DNA of 64,000 nucleotides. It comes from Pseudomonas putida. Lineage in GTDB: Bacteria > Pseudomonadota > Gammaproteobacteria > Pseudomonadales > Pseudomonadaceae. The DNA is taken from contig NZ_JANHLC010000010.1 of assembly GCF_028682395.1 (NCBI RefSeq), positions 1-64,000 on the forward strand. The letters are read 5' to 3'. A program made the position numbers and the translations under genes. The notes below the pieces were generated by a model, which was not told where the DNA came from, did no database searches, and was given only the letters and a program-made list of their open reading frames with translations. Of the stretch, positions 35,970 to 45,774 are shown piece by piece. The stretch's first letter is position 1; the number at the start of each line of letters is the position of its first letter.

Positions 35970-36856
35970 GCCTCGGGCAGGCTCAGGGCCTGGAGCAGGG
36001 CGCGGACATAGACCGGCAGATCAGTGAAATCGCGCGCGCACAGCAACAGCTTGCGTTGCGCCCAGGGCTCCGTCAGCGGGCGGCAGATAAAGGCTTCGCG
36101 ATTCGGCCAGCGCTGCAACGTGGCCAGGGGCACGATGCCCAGCCCGGCCCCATGGGCAACCATGCGCAGCACCCCGTCAAACCCCTCGGCCCGTACCCGC
36201 ACCTGTAGGCGCAAGCCGCTGCGCAACGCCTGTTCTTCCAGGTGAATGGCCAGTGCGCTATTGGCGCCCAGGCCGACATAGTCATGGCCCAGGGTGTCGC
36301 GAAAGGTCAGGTTTTCGCGCCCGGCCAGGGCATGCCCGGGCGGCATCAGCAGCACCAGCGGGTCGTCGCGAAAGGCCCGGGTGCAGAGGTCGCGGGTGTC
36401 CACGGAGTCGGCGACGATACCCAGGTCCGCCGCGCCCTGGCGGATTGCCTGGGCAATGTGCAGGCTGGTCATCTCCTGCAGATCGATGGAGATATGCGGG
36501 TGCTCGCGCAGAAAATCCGCCAGCAGTTCCGGCAGGTATTCGGTCAGGGCCGTGGTATTGCACGGCAAGCGCACCCGGCCCTTGAAGCCCTGGGCGTATT
36601 CGGCCAGCTCATGCTGCATGCGCTCAGCCTGTTGCAGGAGGATCCGTGCGTGTTCGGCCAGGGCCAGGCCGGCCGGCGTCGGCGTTACGCCACGGCGCCC
36701 GCGCTCGAAGAACACGGTGCCCAGGGACGCTTCCAGTGCCCGGATCCGTGCGCTGGCGGCGGCCAGGGACAGATGGCTGCGCGTGGCGCCGGCGGTGATA
36801 TTGCCGGCCTCGAGAATATGTAGGTACAGGCGCAGGTCGACCAGATCGAAATGCAT
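35966..36856 (-). CDS. LysR-family regulator divergent from tauE-like gene
   Basis: This 296-aa LysR regulator has an HTH region (LRLYLHILEAGNITAGATRSHLSLAAASARIRALE, about 8-42) and a sensor domain (about 90-290). A 112-bp region with a 9-bp-arm inverted repeat separates it from the divergent TauE/SafE exporter, which it likely regulates. The ligand is unknown. Confidence 0.83.
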   Translation of the reverse strand: MHFDLVDLRLYLHILEAGNITAGATRSHLSLAAASARIRALEASLGTVFFERGRRGVTPTPAGLALAEHARILLQQAERMQHELAEYAQGFKGRVRLPCNTTALTEYLPELLADFLREHPHISIDLQEMTSLHIAQAIRQGAADLGIVADSVDTRDLCTRAFRDDPLVLLMPPGHALAGRENLTFRDTLGHDYVGLGANSALAIHLEEQALRSGLRLQVRVRAEGFDGVLRMVAHGAGLGIVPLATLQRWPNREAFICRPLTEPWAQRKLLLCARDFTDLPVYVRALLQALSLPEA

Positions 36857-36891
36857 GGGGCAGCCACCTCTTTGTCCAGGGTGTTTTCATC

Positions 36892-36916
36892 CTGCCTCTT
36901 GCTTTTAAAGAGGCAG
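36892..36916. promoter_or_regulatory. Inverted repeat in the lysR/tauE intergenic region
   Basis: CTGCCTCTT (36892-36900) and AAGAGGCAG (36908-36916) are perfect 9-bp arms around GCTTTTA. The position midway between divergent genes suggests a LysR binding site; a hairpin in either leader is an alternative. Confidence 0.5.
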
Positions 36917-36968
36917 ACTCAATATATGGCAGATTTCCCTTTTTGGCGCGCCGGCCCAGGATGGGGCC

Positions 36969-37733
36969 ATGAAAACACTTGTCGCGTTTTACCAAAACCT
37001 GGGCTGGGCCCTTTCATTACTGGTCTTGGGCACCTTTCTACTAGCGGGGGTGGTCAAGGGGGTGATTGGCCTGGGGCTGCCGACCATCGCCATGGGCCTG
37101 CTGGGCCTGGCTATGTCTCCGGTTCAGGCTGCGGCCTTGCTGATTGTCCCCGCGACCCTGACCAATCTCTGGCAATTAGCGGCAGGGGGGCATTTGCCGG
37201 AACTGCTCAAGCGCCTGTGGCCGATGCTGCTGGCGATTTTCCTGGGCACGGCGTTGGGGTCGTTCTGGCTGGGGATCGAGGGTGGGAGCTGGATGGTCCG
37301 GGCGCTGGGGGCGGCCCTGTTGCTGTATGCCCTGAGCGGGTTGTTTCTGCCAACGCTGCGGGTCGGTCCACGCACCGAGCGCTGGTTGGGCCCCCTGTGT
37401 GGGCTGGTGACCGGGGTGATTACCGCGGCCACCGGCGTCTTTGTGATCCCGGCGGTGCCCTATCTACAAGCCCTGGGCTTGAGCCGGGATCAACTGGTAC
37501 AGGCCCTAGGGCTGTCGTTCACAGTCTCGACCCTGGCCCTGGCCGCCGGCCTGTTCTGGCATGGCGCTTTGGGCGAAGGTGCGTTGGGGGCGTCCTTGCT
37601 GGCGCTGGTGCCGGCGATGCTCGGCATGTTGCTTGGCCAGTGGCTGCGCCAGCGGATCAGTGCCATGTTGTTCAAGCGGGTATTTTTCTCTGGGCTCGCC
37701 GTGTTGGGCGGCCATCTGCTGATCAGCGGCTAG
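36969..37733 (+). CDS. TauE/SafE-family sulfite or anion exporter
   Basis: The 254-aa membrane protein of the TauE/SafE (DUF81) family has about eight hydrophobic segments and the repeat motif GVVKGVIGLGLPTIAMGLL near residues 23-41. A second half-repeat is GLVTGVITAATGVFVIPAVPYL (about 142-163). Members export sulfite or sulfoacetate or move related organic anions. Its stop overlaps the convergent YgiN-like gene by 11 bp. Substrate is unknown. Confidence 0.85.
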   Translation: MKTLVAFYQNLGWALSLLVLGTFLLAGVVKGVIGLGLPTIAMGLLGLAMSPVQAAALLIVPATLTNLWQLAAGGHLPELLKRLWPMLLAIFLGTALGSFWLGIEGGSWMVRALGAALLLYALSGLFLPTLRVGPRTERWLGPLCGLVTGVITAATGVFVIPAVPYLQALGLSRDQLVQALGLSFTVSTLALAAGLFWHGALGEGALGASLLALVPAMLGMLLGQWLRQRISAMLFKRVFFSGLAVLGGHLLISG

Positions 37734-38037
37734 CCGACGGCGGGCTGAGCATGTCGATCCGGCGGATCTCGAAATCCCTTTCCAGGTACTCCATGCGCTG
37801 TTCGAAGAACTGCGCCATATGGGGCAGCGCCGAGTGCACATCCAGATGAGCCCTGGATTGCCAGACCTCGTAGAAGATGAACAGGCTCGGGTCTTCCAGG
37901 TCGCGCAGCATGTGGTATTCGATGCAGCCTGGTTCGGCGCGGCTCGGTTCGACATAGGCGCGAAACAGTGCCTCGAAGGCCTCGGCCCGTTCCGGGCGCG
38001 TTTTGGCATGCAGGATAAAACCGTAGAGCGGGCTCAT
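37723..38037 (-). CDS. YgiN-like antibiotic-biosynthesis-monooxygenase-domain protein
   Basis: The 104-aa ABM-domain protein has the ferredoxin-like alpha/beta fold signature (FILHAKTRPERAEAFEALFRAYVEPSRAEPGCIEYHMLRD as two consecutive parts, FIFYEVWQSRAHLDVHSALPHMAQF). In E. coli YgiN is a quinol monooxygenase that pairs with the quinone reductase MdaB. Here the gene is divergent from an mdaB homologue, so the same quinone-redox pairing is likely. Confidence 0.82.
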   Translation of the reverse strand: MSPLYGFILHAKTRPERAEAFEALFRAYVEPSRAEPGCIEYHMLRDLEDPSLFIFYEVWQSRAHLDVHSALPHMAQFFEQRMEYLERDFEIRRIDMLSPPSASR

Positions 38038-38101
38038 GGACAGCCTCCAGAAAGGAATGGTCCAAAGATTCTACGGCAACAGTTACTCATCGATTCGTGC
38101 G

Positions 38102-38118
38102 TTTGAGTCAAATATAAT
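38102..38118. promoter_or_regulatory. Palindrome TTTGA-G-TCAAA and TATAAT box between ygiN-like and mdaB
   Basis: An 11-bp perfect palindrome at 38102-38112 abuts a consensus TATAAT at 38113-38118, about 120 bases before mdaB. No good -35 lies 17 bp upstream, consistent with an activator or a repressor acting at the palindrome. The LysR gene downstream of mdaB is a candidate regulator. Confidence 0.45.
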
Positions 38119-38237
38119 TTGCCCATTCAGCGGTTTTTCAGCGCGGCGGCAGGCGCTATCTTGCCCTCATCAAATTCCAATCCAGACGATTCACTGACGG
38201 CTTCGGGCCCAGTGGTCGACTCTTGACGAGGTTAACC

Positions 38238-38828
38238 ATGAAAAAGATTCTGCTGCTCAATGGCGCCAAAGCCTTCGCCCACTCTGATGGCCGCTATAAC
38301 GCGACCCTGCACGAGACGGCCCTGGCCTTTCTCGACCAGGCCGGTTGCGACGTTCGCGAGACCCAGATCGACGCTGGCTACGACATTGCCGAGGAAGTGG
38401 CCAAATACCTCTGGGCCGATGTGATCATTTACCAGATGCCCGGCTGGTGGATGGGCGCCCCGTGGATCGTCAAACGCTATATGGATGAAGTGTTCACCGC
38501 GGGTCATGGCAGCCTGTATGCCAACGATGGCCGGACTCGCTCCGATGCCTCGCAGAAATACGGCAGCGGCGGCCTGATCCAGGGCAAGCAGTACCTGCTG
38601 TCGCTGACCTGGAACGCACCGCAGCAGGCGTTTGACGACCCCAGCGACTTCTTCGAGGGCAAGGGCGTGGACGCTGTCTACTTCCCGTTCCACAAGGCCA
38701 ACGAATTTCTGGGCATGACGGCATTGCCGACCTTCCTGTGCGTCGACGTGATGAAGCGTCCGGCCATCGAAGCCGATATCCAGCGCTACCGCGAACACCT
38801 GGCGAAGGTACTTGGCTTGCCGGCCTGA
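38238..38828 (+). CDS. mdaB: NADPH:quinone reductase MdaB
   Basis: MdaB is a flavodoxin-like FAD/NADPH quinone reductase that protects against quinone and oxidative stress. The 196-aa protein begins MKKILLLNGAKAFAHSDGRYN, continues with VIIYQMPGWWMGAPWIVKRYMDEVFTAGHG (about 63-92), and has length and motifs characteristic of MdaB. The ATG at 38238 follows ACGAGG; a start 15 bases earlier is less well placed. A LysR gene follows in the same direction and a YgiN-like gene is divergent. Confidence 0.9.
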   Translation: MKKILLLNGAKAFAHSDGRYNATLHETALAFLDQAGCDVRETQIDAGYDIAEEVAKYLWADVIIYQMPGWWMGAPWIVKRYMDEVFTAGHGSLYANDGRTRSDASQKYGSGGLIQGKQYLLSLTWNAPQQAFDDPSDFFEGKGVDAVYFPFHKANEFLGMTALPTFLCVDVMKRPAIEADIQRYREHLAKVLGLPA

Positions 38829-38885
38829 GGTTCCTTTTGCCTCGCAGGCGGCTACTATCAGGGCTGTTTTCGATGAGAGGTGCCT

Positions 38886-39791
38886 GTGAAAGCCAGATCG
38901 GACGAGTTGCAGATCTTTGTCGCGGTGATCGAGTGTGGATCGATTTCCGCCGCCGCCGAGCAGGCCGGGCAGACGCCCTCGGCGGTCAGCCGCACATTGT
39001 CCCGGCTCGAGAGCAAGCTCGCGACTACGCTGATCAACCGCACCACGCGGCGCATGGACCTGACCGAAGAGGGCAAGTTTTTCTTCGAGCGGGCCAAGCG
39101 CATCCTCGAGCAGATGGACGAACTGGAAGAGCGCCTGGCCCTGCGGCAACAGACACCGTCCGGGCGCTTGCGGATCAATGCCGCCTCACCCTTCATGCTC
39201 CACTCGGTGGTGCCCTATATCGACGAGTTTCGCCGGCTCTATCCGGATATCCAGCTGGAACTCAACAGCAACGACCTGATTATCGACCTGCTGGAGCAGA
39301 GTACCGATATCGCCATCCGCATTGGCGTGTTGGCCGACTCCAGCCTGCATGCGCGCGCCCTAGGCAGCAGCCCGCTGAATATTCTGGCCAGCCCGACGTA
39401 TCTGGAGCAGCACGGCATGCCTGCGAGTGTGGATGAGTTGGCCGGGCATACGCTGCTGGGGTTTACCCAGACCGAAAGCCTCAACCATTGGCCCCTGCGC
39501 CATGCCCAGGGCGACCGCTGGCAGATCCTGCCGGGCATCGCCGCGTCCAGTGGCGAGACCTTGCGTCAACTGGCGCTGGCGGGGCAGGGCATTGCCTGCC
39601 TGTCGCATTTCATGACCCACGAAGATATTCGCAGTGGCCGCCTGCAGGTGCTGCTGGCCGAGGCCAATAGCGGCTATCGGCAGCCGATCCATGCGGTTTA
39701 CTACCGCAACTCGCAGTTGGCCCTGCGCATCCAATGTTTTCTCGACTTTATCCAGGGCAAGCTGTCCGGCTACGCACCGACCCTGGGCTAG
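38886..39791 (+). CDS. LysR-family regulator downstream of mdaB
   Basis: This 301-aa LysR regulator of the AaeR/DsdC-like CrgA group has an HTH (LQIFVAVIECGSISAAAEQAGQTPSAVSRTLSRLE, about 8-42, followed by TLINRTTRRMDLTEEGKFFF) and a sensor domain. I chose GTG 38886 because GAGAGG lies five bases upstream; a GTG at 38880 would overlap that site. It is 57 bp after mdaB in the same direction and may regulate mdaB and the ygiN-like gene. Confidence 0.82.
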   Translation: MKARSDELQIFVAVIECGSISAAAEQAGQTPSAVSRTLSRLESKLATTLINRTTRRMDLTEEGKFFFERAKRILEQMDELEERLALRQQTPSGRLRINAASPFMLHSVVPYIDEFRRLYPDIQLELNSNDLIIDLLEQSTDIAIRIGVLADSSLHARALGSSPLNILASPTYLEQHGMPASVDELAGHTLLGFTQTESLNHWPLRHAQGDRWQILPGIAASSGETLRQLALAGQGIACLSHFMTHEDIRSGRLQVLLAEANSGYRQPIHAVYYRNSQLALRIQCFLDFIQGKLSGYAPTLG

Positions 39792-39804
39792 CCCGTTCTG
39801 CGGT

Positions 39805-41289
39805 TCAATGCTCCAGCAGGGTCTCGATTCCCTGGGGTTTGTCGTGGGTGCCAAAGCGGTCGACCAGGGTTGCACTGGCTGCGTTGAGCCCCAGCACCTG
39901 GACCTGAGCGCCATTGCCGCGCAGCTTGAGCACCACCTTGTCCAGGGCGGCGATGGCGGTGATATCCCAGAAGTGCGCGTGGCTCAGGTCGATCAGCACG
40001 GCAGGTGGGCGTTCGTTGAGGTCGAAGGCGGCGCTGAACTTGTCGGCGGAACTGAAGAACACCTGGCCGATCACCCGATAGACCCGCGTGCCGTCGGCCT
40101 CCAGTGACGACTCCACCCGCAGGTAGTGCCCCATCTTGTTGGCGAAGAACAGCGCCGCCAGCAGCACCCCGGCCAATACCCCGTAGGCCAGGTTATGGGT
40201 GCCAAGCACCACGGCCACGGTCACCAGCATGACAATATTGGTCGACAGCGGGTAGCGCCGCAGATTGCGCAACGAGTCCCAACTGAAGGTGCCGATAGAC
40301 ACCATGATCATCACTGCGACCAGGGCCGCCATGGGGATACGGCTGACCCAGTCGCTGAGAAATACCACCATCAACAGCAACGCGACGCCAGCGATCAGAG
40401 TCGACAGACGTGTGCGCCCACCGGATTTAACATTGATCACCGACTGCCCGATCATTGCGCAACCGCCCATGCCGCCGAGCAGGCCGGTGGCGATATTGGC
40501 CAGGCCCTGGCCCTTGCATTCACGGTTCTTGTCGCTGGTGGTGTCGGTCATCTCGTCGACGATGGTGGCGGTCATCATCGACTCCAGCAGCCCGACCACG
40601 GCCATGGCCGCCGAGTACGGGAAGATGATTTTCAGGGTTTCCAGGTTCAGCGGCACTTCGGGCCAGAGAAAGATCGGCAGGGTGTCGGGCAACTCGCCCA
40701 TATCGCCAACGGTGCGGATATCCAGGCCAAGCCAGAGGCTGATGGCGGTAAGGACCAGGATGCAGACCAGCGGCGAAGGCAGCAGCCGACCGATCACGGG
40801 CAGCCGTGGAAACAGATAAATGATCCCAAGCCCCGTGGCCGTCATGGCGTACACATGCCAGCTCACATGGGTCAGTTCCGGCAGTTGCGCCATGAAGATC
40901 AGGATCGCCAGGGCGTTGACGAAGCCGGTCACCACCGAGCGCGAGACAAACCGCATCAGCGAGCCGAGCCGCAGGTAGCCGGCGCCGATTTGCAGCACGC
41001 CGCACAGCAGGGTGGCGGCCAGCAGGTATTGCAGGCCATGGTCCTTGACCAGCGTGACCATCAGCAGGGCCATGGCGCCGGTGGCGGCAGAGATCATGCC
41101 GGGGCGCCCGCCCGCGAAGGCAATCACCACCGCCATGCTGAAGGAGGCATAGAGGCCGATCTTGGGGTCGACGCCGGCGATCAGCGAAAAGGCGATGGCT
41201 TCGGGAATCAGCGCCAGGGCGACGACCAGACCGGCGAGCACATCGCCGCGAAGATTGGAGAACCAGTGGCGTTTGAGGGTCGAGAACAT
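39805..41289 (-). CDS. SulP-family anion transporter with STAS domain
   Basis: The 494-aa inner-membrane protein has the SulP start (FSNLRGDVLAGLVVALALIPEAIAFSLIAGVDPKIGLYA, about 10-48 in two parts), 10-12 transmembrane segments, and a C-terminal STAS domain (about 400-490, with AVLIDLSHAHFWDITAIAALD). SulP members carry sulfate, bicarbonate or C4-dicarboxylates. The signature TDTTSDKNRECKGQGLANI (about 245-263) is common in the bicarbonate/sulfate branch, but the substrate is not determined. It is monocistronic. Confidence 0.87.
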   Translation of the reverse strand: MFSTLKRHWFSNLRGDVLAGLVVALALIPEAIAFSLIAGVDPKIGLYASFSMAVVIAFAGGRPGMISAATGAMALLMVTLVKDHGLQYLLAATLLCGVLQIGAGYLRLGSLMRFVSRSVVTGFVNALAILIFMAQLPELTHVSWHVYAMTATGLGIIYLFPRLPVIGRLLPSPLVCILVLTAISLWLGLDIRTVGDMGELPDTLPIFLWPEVPLNLETLKIIFPYSAAMAVVGLLESMMTATIVDEMTDTTSDKNRECKGQGLANIATGLLGGMGGCAMIGQSVINVKSGGRTRLSTLIAGVALLLMVVFLSDWVSRIPMAALVAVMIMVSIGTFSWDSLRNLRRYPLSTNIVMLVTVAVVLGTHNLAYGVLAGVLLAALFFANKMGHYLRVESSLEADGTRVYRVIGQVFFSSADKFSAAFDLNERPPAVLIDLSHAHFWDITAIAALDKVVLKLRGNGAQVQVLGLNAASATLVDRFGTHDKPQGIETLLEH

Positions 41290-41445
41290 TGGGGATCCGG
41301 GCGCAAGTGTCGGCGCCTGGCGCCGAAATGGTTTGTAACGTATTGGGCGCGGGAGTTTACGTGAGGCGAGGGGATGGAGCGAGGTCGATCACCGGCACGT
41401 CCCAGCACAGCCTGCGGCTGGGACGTGCGTAGCGGTGAACGTGGA

Positions 41446-43368
41446 TCAAATGTGGAAGCGGCTGACCAACATTTGCAATTGGTTGCCCAGGCGTGCCAGT
41501 TCGACGCTGCTGGCGGCCGTTTCTTCGCTGGCAGCGGCGGTTTGCTCGGAGACATCGCGCACATTGACGATACTGCGGTTGATCTCTTCGGCCACGCTGC
41601 TCTGTTGCTCGGCGGCGGCAGCGATCTGCTGGTTCATCGACTGGATGTTCGACACGGTGCGGGTGATGTTGCCCAGCGACTCGCCAGCCTGACGGGTCAG
41701 GGCCACGCTGCTGTTGGTCAGGGCGCGGCTGCTGTTCATCACCTGCGCCACTTGCTGGGTACCATTTTGCAGGCCGGCAACCAGCCCTTCGATTTCTTCG
41801 GTGGATTTCTGCGTGCGCTGTGCCAGGCCGCGAACCTCGTCGGCCACGACCGCAAAGCCGCGTCCGGCTTCACCGGCGCGTGCCGCTTCAATGGCCGCAT
41901 TGAGAGCCAGCAGGTTGGTCTGCTCGGCCACGGCCTTGATCACGTCCATGACGCTACCGATCTTGTCGCTTTCCTGTTGCAGCATCGTCATGGCTTCGGT
42001 CGAACGGATCACTTCTGTAGCCAGGCGCTCGATCTGCTCGATGGCCTCGGCCACCACGGTATCGCCGGCGCGGGCTTCGCCGTCGGCCTGGGCCGCGGCC
42101 TCGGAAGCCTGCTCGGCATTGCGCGCGACTTCCTGCACCGTGGCGGTCATCTCGTGCATGGCGGTGGCGACCTGATCGGTCTCGACCTTCTGGCTGTTGA
42201 CCCCAGCGCTGGTTTGCTCGGTGACGGCCGAGAGCTCTTCGGCGGCGCTGGCGATCTGGGTGACGCCATCGCGGATGCCACCGATCAGTTCACGCAGGGT
42301 GCTGCCCATGTCCTGAATGTTTTGCTGGAGCGCGCCCAGTTCGTCTCGCCGGGTGATTTGAATGCTCTGGGTCAGGTCGCCGCTAGCGATGCGCTTGACC
42401 GTTTCCAGGGTTTCGCTGAGGGGGCGGGTGATCTGCCGGGTAATGACCACGGAGGCCAACATGCCTAGCAGCAGCGCCAGTAATGTACTGATACTTTGCG
42501 CCTGGCGGGTTTTGCTGGTTTCCTCGTCGCGCAACTCTATCTGGTTCTTGTACATGGCTTCGCTGAGGCTCAGGATGCCATCGGCGTAGTGGGTCAGTTG
42601 CTTCTCCGACTCCTCAACCCGACGATCGGCATCCTTATAGAGCTCCATGGCACTGCGATAGTTTTCCAGGGTCGCGGCCAGTTGGCGCACATTATTCTGT
42701 TGGCTGGCAGGCAGGGCCTGGCTCAGTTGCTCCATGCCGGCGATGGCCTTGTCGAGTTGGCGAACGGCTTTATCTTCGGCTTGTGCATTAGAGGTTTCGA
42801 TAAACCTATTCATGTCGAAGCGGGTTTGTTGGAAGTCGGCATCGCTGTTGGTGATGAGCAGCAGTTGCCGGAAACGGCTGTCGTCGTAGGCGTTGAGTTG
42901 CAGAACGGCGGCCTTGAGAGTGTCGAGCAGCGCCTCGGAGGCCACGGCGTTCTTGACCATGATGTCGTTGGCGGCATGGCCATCCTTGTAGGCTTTGCGC
43001 ATCGTCTCCAGGTTTTTCCGGTAGGAGTCGATCAACGTGGCCTGTTCCTTGAGCAGGCTCAGGCTTTGCGGGGATTTGAAGTGACTGGGCAGTGAGTGTT
43101 GCTTCTGGGCGAATTGTTGGAGCATGTCCTGCACCGTTTGGGCCGCCTTGTCATCGCCCTTGCTGAGCATGAACTGCTGACGGCTGATGCGCAGGCGCGT
43201 CAAGGCAGCGTTCAACTCGGTGATATCGGTCATTCGGTCAGTACGATTGATCAACCCCGTGACGCTGGTCCAGCCGGTCAATGCCAGGATCAGGGTGAGG
43301 GTCAGCACGATGCCGAATCCTAGGGCCAACTTCAGGTTGACACTGACATTGTCAAGCCAGCTATACAT
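41446..43368 (-). CDS. Methyl-accepting chemotaxis protein, HBM-type sensor (copy 1)
   Basis: The 640-aa chemoreceptor has TM1 (about 12-32), a ~250-residue all-helical periplasmic sensor of the helical bimodular (HBM/McpS) type, TM2 (about 290-310), HAMP (about 311-365) and a cytoplasmic signalling domain. The hairpin tip reads [21 protein letters not shown] receptors such as P. putida McpS sense TCA intermediates. It has no C-terminal CheR-binding pentapeptide. The signalling half is nearly identical to that of the next gene, but the sensors differ strongly (QFMLSKGDD versus QYMLANGDD region retained). A FliA-like promoter lies upstream. Confidence 0.92.
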   Translation of the reverse strand: MYSWLDNVSVNLKLALGFGIVLTLTLILALTGWTSVTGLINRTDRMTDITELNAALTRLRISRQQFMLSKGDDKAAQTVQDMLQQFAQKQHSLPSHFKSPQSLSLLKEQATLIDSYRKNLETMRKAYKDGHAANDIMVKNAVASEALLDTLKAAVLQLNAYDDSRFRQLLLITNSDADFQQTRFDMNRFIETSNAQAEDKAVRQLDKAIAGMEQLSQALPASQQNNVRQLAATLENYRSAMELYKDADRRVEESEKQLTHYADGILSLSEAMYKNQIELRDEETSKTRQAQSISTLLALLLGMLASVVITRQITRPLSETLETVKRIASGDLTQSIQITRRDELGALQQNIQDMGSTLRELIGGIRDGVTQIASAAEELSAVTEQTSAGVNSQKVETDQVATAMHEMTATVQEVARNAEQASEAAAQADGEARAGDTVVAEAIEQIERLATEVIRSTEAMTMLQQESDKIGSVMDVIKAVAEQTNLLALNAAIEAARAGEAGRGFAVVADEVRGLAQRTQKSTEEIEGLVAGLQNGTQQVAQVMNSSRALTNSSVALTRQAGESLGNITRTVSNIQSMNQQIAAAAEQQSSVAEEINRSIVNVRDVSEQTAAASEETAASSVELARLGNQLQMLVSRFHI

Positions 43369-43603
43369 CGAATCTCTCCAAAAACTTAGGAACAGAAAAG
43401 GGTGGATTTGCTGGAGATGATCCCGTCAGCAATCCTTCAGGTTCGATCTATCGGCCTGCCGGGATAAATGCTGAAAGGAGGCTTGTAAGGGGAGGTTTCG
43501 AGGGCGGTGTAGTGGCAACGGTTTTTGCGCGTGCAAGGCTGCGCCCCCCTGCAAGGAACCTGGCGTCCTGGCAGAGGAGTGCTCGCTGCTGCGGGGGCGG
43601 GAA
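43369..43603. other. Intergenic region between the tandem chemoreceptors
   Basis: This 235-bp spacer holds the promoter of the downstream (leftward) receptor and the 3' tail of the upstream one. No terminator hairpin with a T-tract was seen. Confidence 0.5.
43449..43476 (-). promoter_or_regulatory. FliA (sigma28)-like promoter of chemoreceptor copy 1
   Basis: Read leftward, TTTCAG (complement of 43471-43476) and GCCGATA (complement of 43449-43455) are 15 bp apart, about 80 bases before the start codon. GCCGATA is the conserved -10 element of flagellar sigma28 promoters; the -35 match is partial. A very similar pair precedes the other receptor. Confidence 0.6.
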
Positions 43604-45526
43604 TTAAACGCGGAAGCGGCTGACCAGGGTTTGCAACTGGTTGCCCAGGCGCGCCAGTTCAACGCTGCTGGCGGCGGTTTCTTCGCTGGCGGCAGCCGTC
43701 TGCTCGGAAACATCGCGTACATTTATGATGCTGCGGCTGATCTCCTCGGCCACGGCGCTCTGCTGCTCGGCGGCTGCGGCGATCTGCAGGTTCATGGACT
43801 GGATATTCGACACCGTACGGGTGATGTTCTCCAGCGACTCGCCGGCCTTGCGGGTCAGGACCACACTGCTGTCGGTGAGCGTGCGGCTGTTGTTCATCAC
43901 CTGGGCCACGTGCTGGGTGCCGTTTTGCAGGCCGGCGACCAGCCCTTCGATTTCCTCGGTGGACTTTTGTGTGCGCTGGGCCAGGCCGCGCACCTCGTCG
44001 GCGACCACGGCAAAGCCGCGCCCGGCTTCACCGGCCCGGGCGGCTTCGATCGCCGCATTGAGGGCCAGTAGATTGGTCTGCTCGGCCACGGCCTTGATCA
44101 CGTCCATGACACTGCCGATTTTGTCGCTTTCCTGTTGCAGCACGCTCATGGCTTCGGTCGAGCGCACCACCTCCATGGCCAGGCGTTCGATCTGGCCAAT
44201 GGCCTCGGCCACCACCTTGTCTCCTGCTCGCGCTTCACCGTCGGCCAGCGCTGCAGCCTCGGAGGCCTGCTCGGCATTGCGCGCCACTTCCTGCACGGTC
44301 ACGGCCATTTCATGCATGGCGGTGGCGACCTGATCGGTCTCGACTTTCTGGCTGTTGACGCCGGCGCTGGTCTGTTCGGTGACGGCCGACAGCTCCTCGG
44401 CGGCACTGGCGATCTGGGTCACGCTGTCGCGGATCCCGCCAATCAGCTCGCGCAGGGTCACGGCCATGCGTTGGATGCCTTGTTGCAGGGCGCCGAGTTC
44501 GTCACGACGGGTGATGCGCAGGTTGTGGGTCAGGTCGCCAGCGGCAATGCGCTCCACCACGCCGAGGGTTTCGCGCAGCGGGCGGGTGATCTGGCGGGTG
44601 ATGATCACGGCGGCGAGGATGCCGATCAGCAGGGCCAGGAGGCTGCTGCCGATTTGCATGGAACGGGCCTGGGCGCTCTCGGCGTCGCGGCGGGTCAGTT
44701 GGATGTCGTACAGGCGATCGCTCAGGTCGACGATATCGTAGCCCTGCTTCGTCATTTCCTGGCGGGCCTGGATAATGGTGTTGTCGGCATCCTTGTAGCG
44801 TTGTACGGCCACGCGATACTGGTCCAGCGCCTGCTTGAGCTGCGTCAGCGAGGCCTGCTGGCTGGCGCCAAAGTGCGTATCCAACAGCTTGAGGCTGTCG
44901 ATGGCAGTGTCGAGTTGGCGCAGCGCTTTCTGTTCTGTCTGTGGATTGGGGGTGGCGGTATAGCCCCGCACTTCATAGCGGGTCAGTTGGAAGGCTTCCT
45001 TGACCTGAGTAATGGCGCGGAACTGGTCGAAGCGGTTGGCATCGTCTGCCGGCAACTGCAGGGTCTGCTCCATGATCTGACTGATCAGGCCCTGGACCGT
45101 ACTGGCATGTTCGCCCATGGTCTGGCGTGCGGCCTGGCTGGATTTGTAGGCATTACGCATCTTGTCGAGCGACTGCTCGTACTGGCCGATAATCCCGTTC
45201 TGTTCCTTGAGCAGCTTGAGGTTCTCCGGGCTCTTGAAACTGTGCAGCAGGTCCTGCTGGCGGGTGACAAAGGCATCGAGATGGCTTTGGACGGTCGCGG
45301 CCACCTGGTCATCGCCATTGGCCAGCATGTATTGCAGGCGGCTGATGCGCAGGTTGGTGAGCGAGGCGTTCAACTGGGTGATATCGCCCATCCAGTTGCT
45401 GCGGTTAATCAGGGCGCCGAGGCTGCTCCAGCCAATCACCGCCAGGACGGCGGTCAGTGCCAGCACCAGGCCGAAGCCTAGGGCGAGCTTCAGGTTGACG
45501 CTGATGTTGCCAAACCAACTATTCAT
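43604..45526 (-). CDS. Methyl-accepting chemotaxis protein, HBM-type sensor (copy 2)
   Basis: This 640-aa receptor has exactly the length and layout of copy 1. The first 30 residues share the [19 protein letters not shown] pattern, a divergent HBM-type periplasmic domain follows (about 35-285), then TM2, HAMP with [23 protein letters not shown], and a signalling domain almost identical to copy 1 through the final [15 protein letters not shown]. The pair probably arose by tandem duplication followed by ligand-domain divergence, so each should sense a different carboxylate. Its own FliA-like promoter lies about 90 bases upstream. Confidence 0.92.
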   Translation of the reverse strand: MNSWFGNISVNLKLALGFGLVLALTAVLAVIGWSSLGALINRSNWMGDITQLNASLTNLRISRLQYMLANGDDQVAATVQSHLDAFVTRQQDLLHSFKSPENLKLLKEQNGIIGQYEQSLDKMRNAYKSSQAARQTMGEHASTVQGLISQIMEQTLQLPADDANRFDQFRAITQVKEAFQLTRYEVRGYTATPNPQTEQKALRQLDTAIDSLKLLDTHFGASQQASLTQLKQALDQYRVAVQRYKDADNTIIQARQEMTKQGYDIVDLSDRLYDIQLTRRDAESAQARSMQIGSSLLALLIGILAAVIITRQITRPLRETLGVVERIAAGDLTHNLRITRRDELGALQQGIQRMAVTLRELIGGIRDSVTQIASAAEELSAVTEQTSAGVNSQKVETDQVATAMHEMAVTVQEVARNAEQASEAAALADGEARAGDKVVAEAIGQIERLAMEVVRSTEAMSVLQQESDKIGSVMDVIKAVAEQTNLLALNAAIEAARAGEAGRGFAVVADEVRGLAQRTQKSTEEIEGLVAGLQNGTQHVAQVMNNSRTLTDSSVVLTRKAGESLENITRTVSNIQSMNLQIAAAAEQQSAVAEEISRSIINVRDVSEQTAAASEETAASSVELARLGNQLQTLVSRFRV

Positions 45527-45615
45527 TCATTCCTCCAGAAGGGTTGCGCTTCTTGATCATTTTTGGCCGGAAGATTGTTGTTTTTGGACGCCAGCAAGGT
45601 CATTTGTGGAGGTTG

Positions 45616-45642
45616 TATCGGCCACATGCGTCAGAGCTGAAA
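45616..45642 (-). promoter_or_regulatory. FliA (sigma28)-like promoter of chemoreceptor copy 2
   Basis: Read leftward, TTTCAG (complement of 45637-45642) and GCCGATA (complement of 45616-45622) are 14 bp apart. The same two elements, with a 15-bp gap, precede copy 1. This supports coordinated flagellar-class expression of both receptors. Confidence 0.6.
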
Positions 45643-45774
45643 CGTTTTTCTTTCTATGGGTTTTGGCTGGGATCGCTCCGAAAAAAAAACACCTCTTGGT
45701 GAGTTTTTCTGCGGGTTTTGCCGCGCTCATCCGTCTTTTACACAAGAGCCTTTTATTCAGAACAAGGAATTGCC

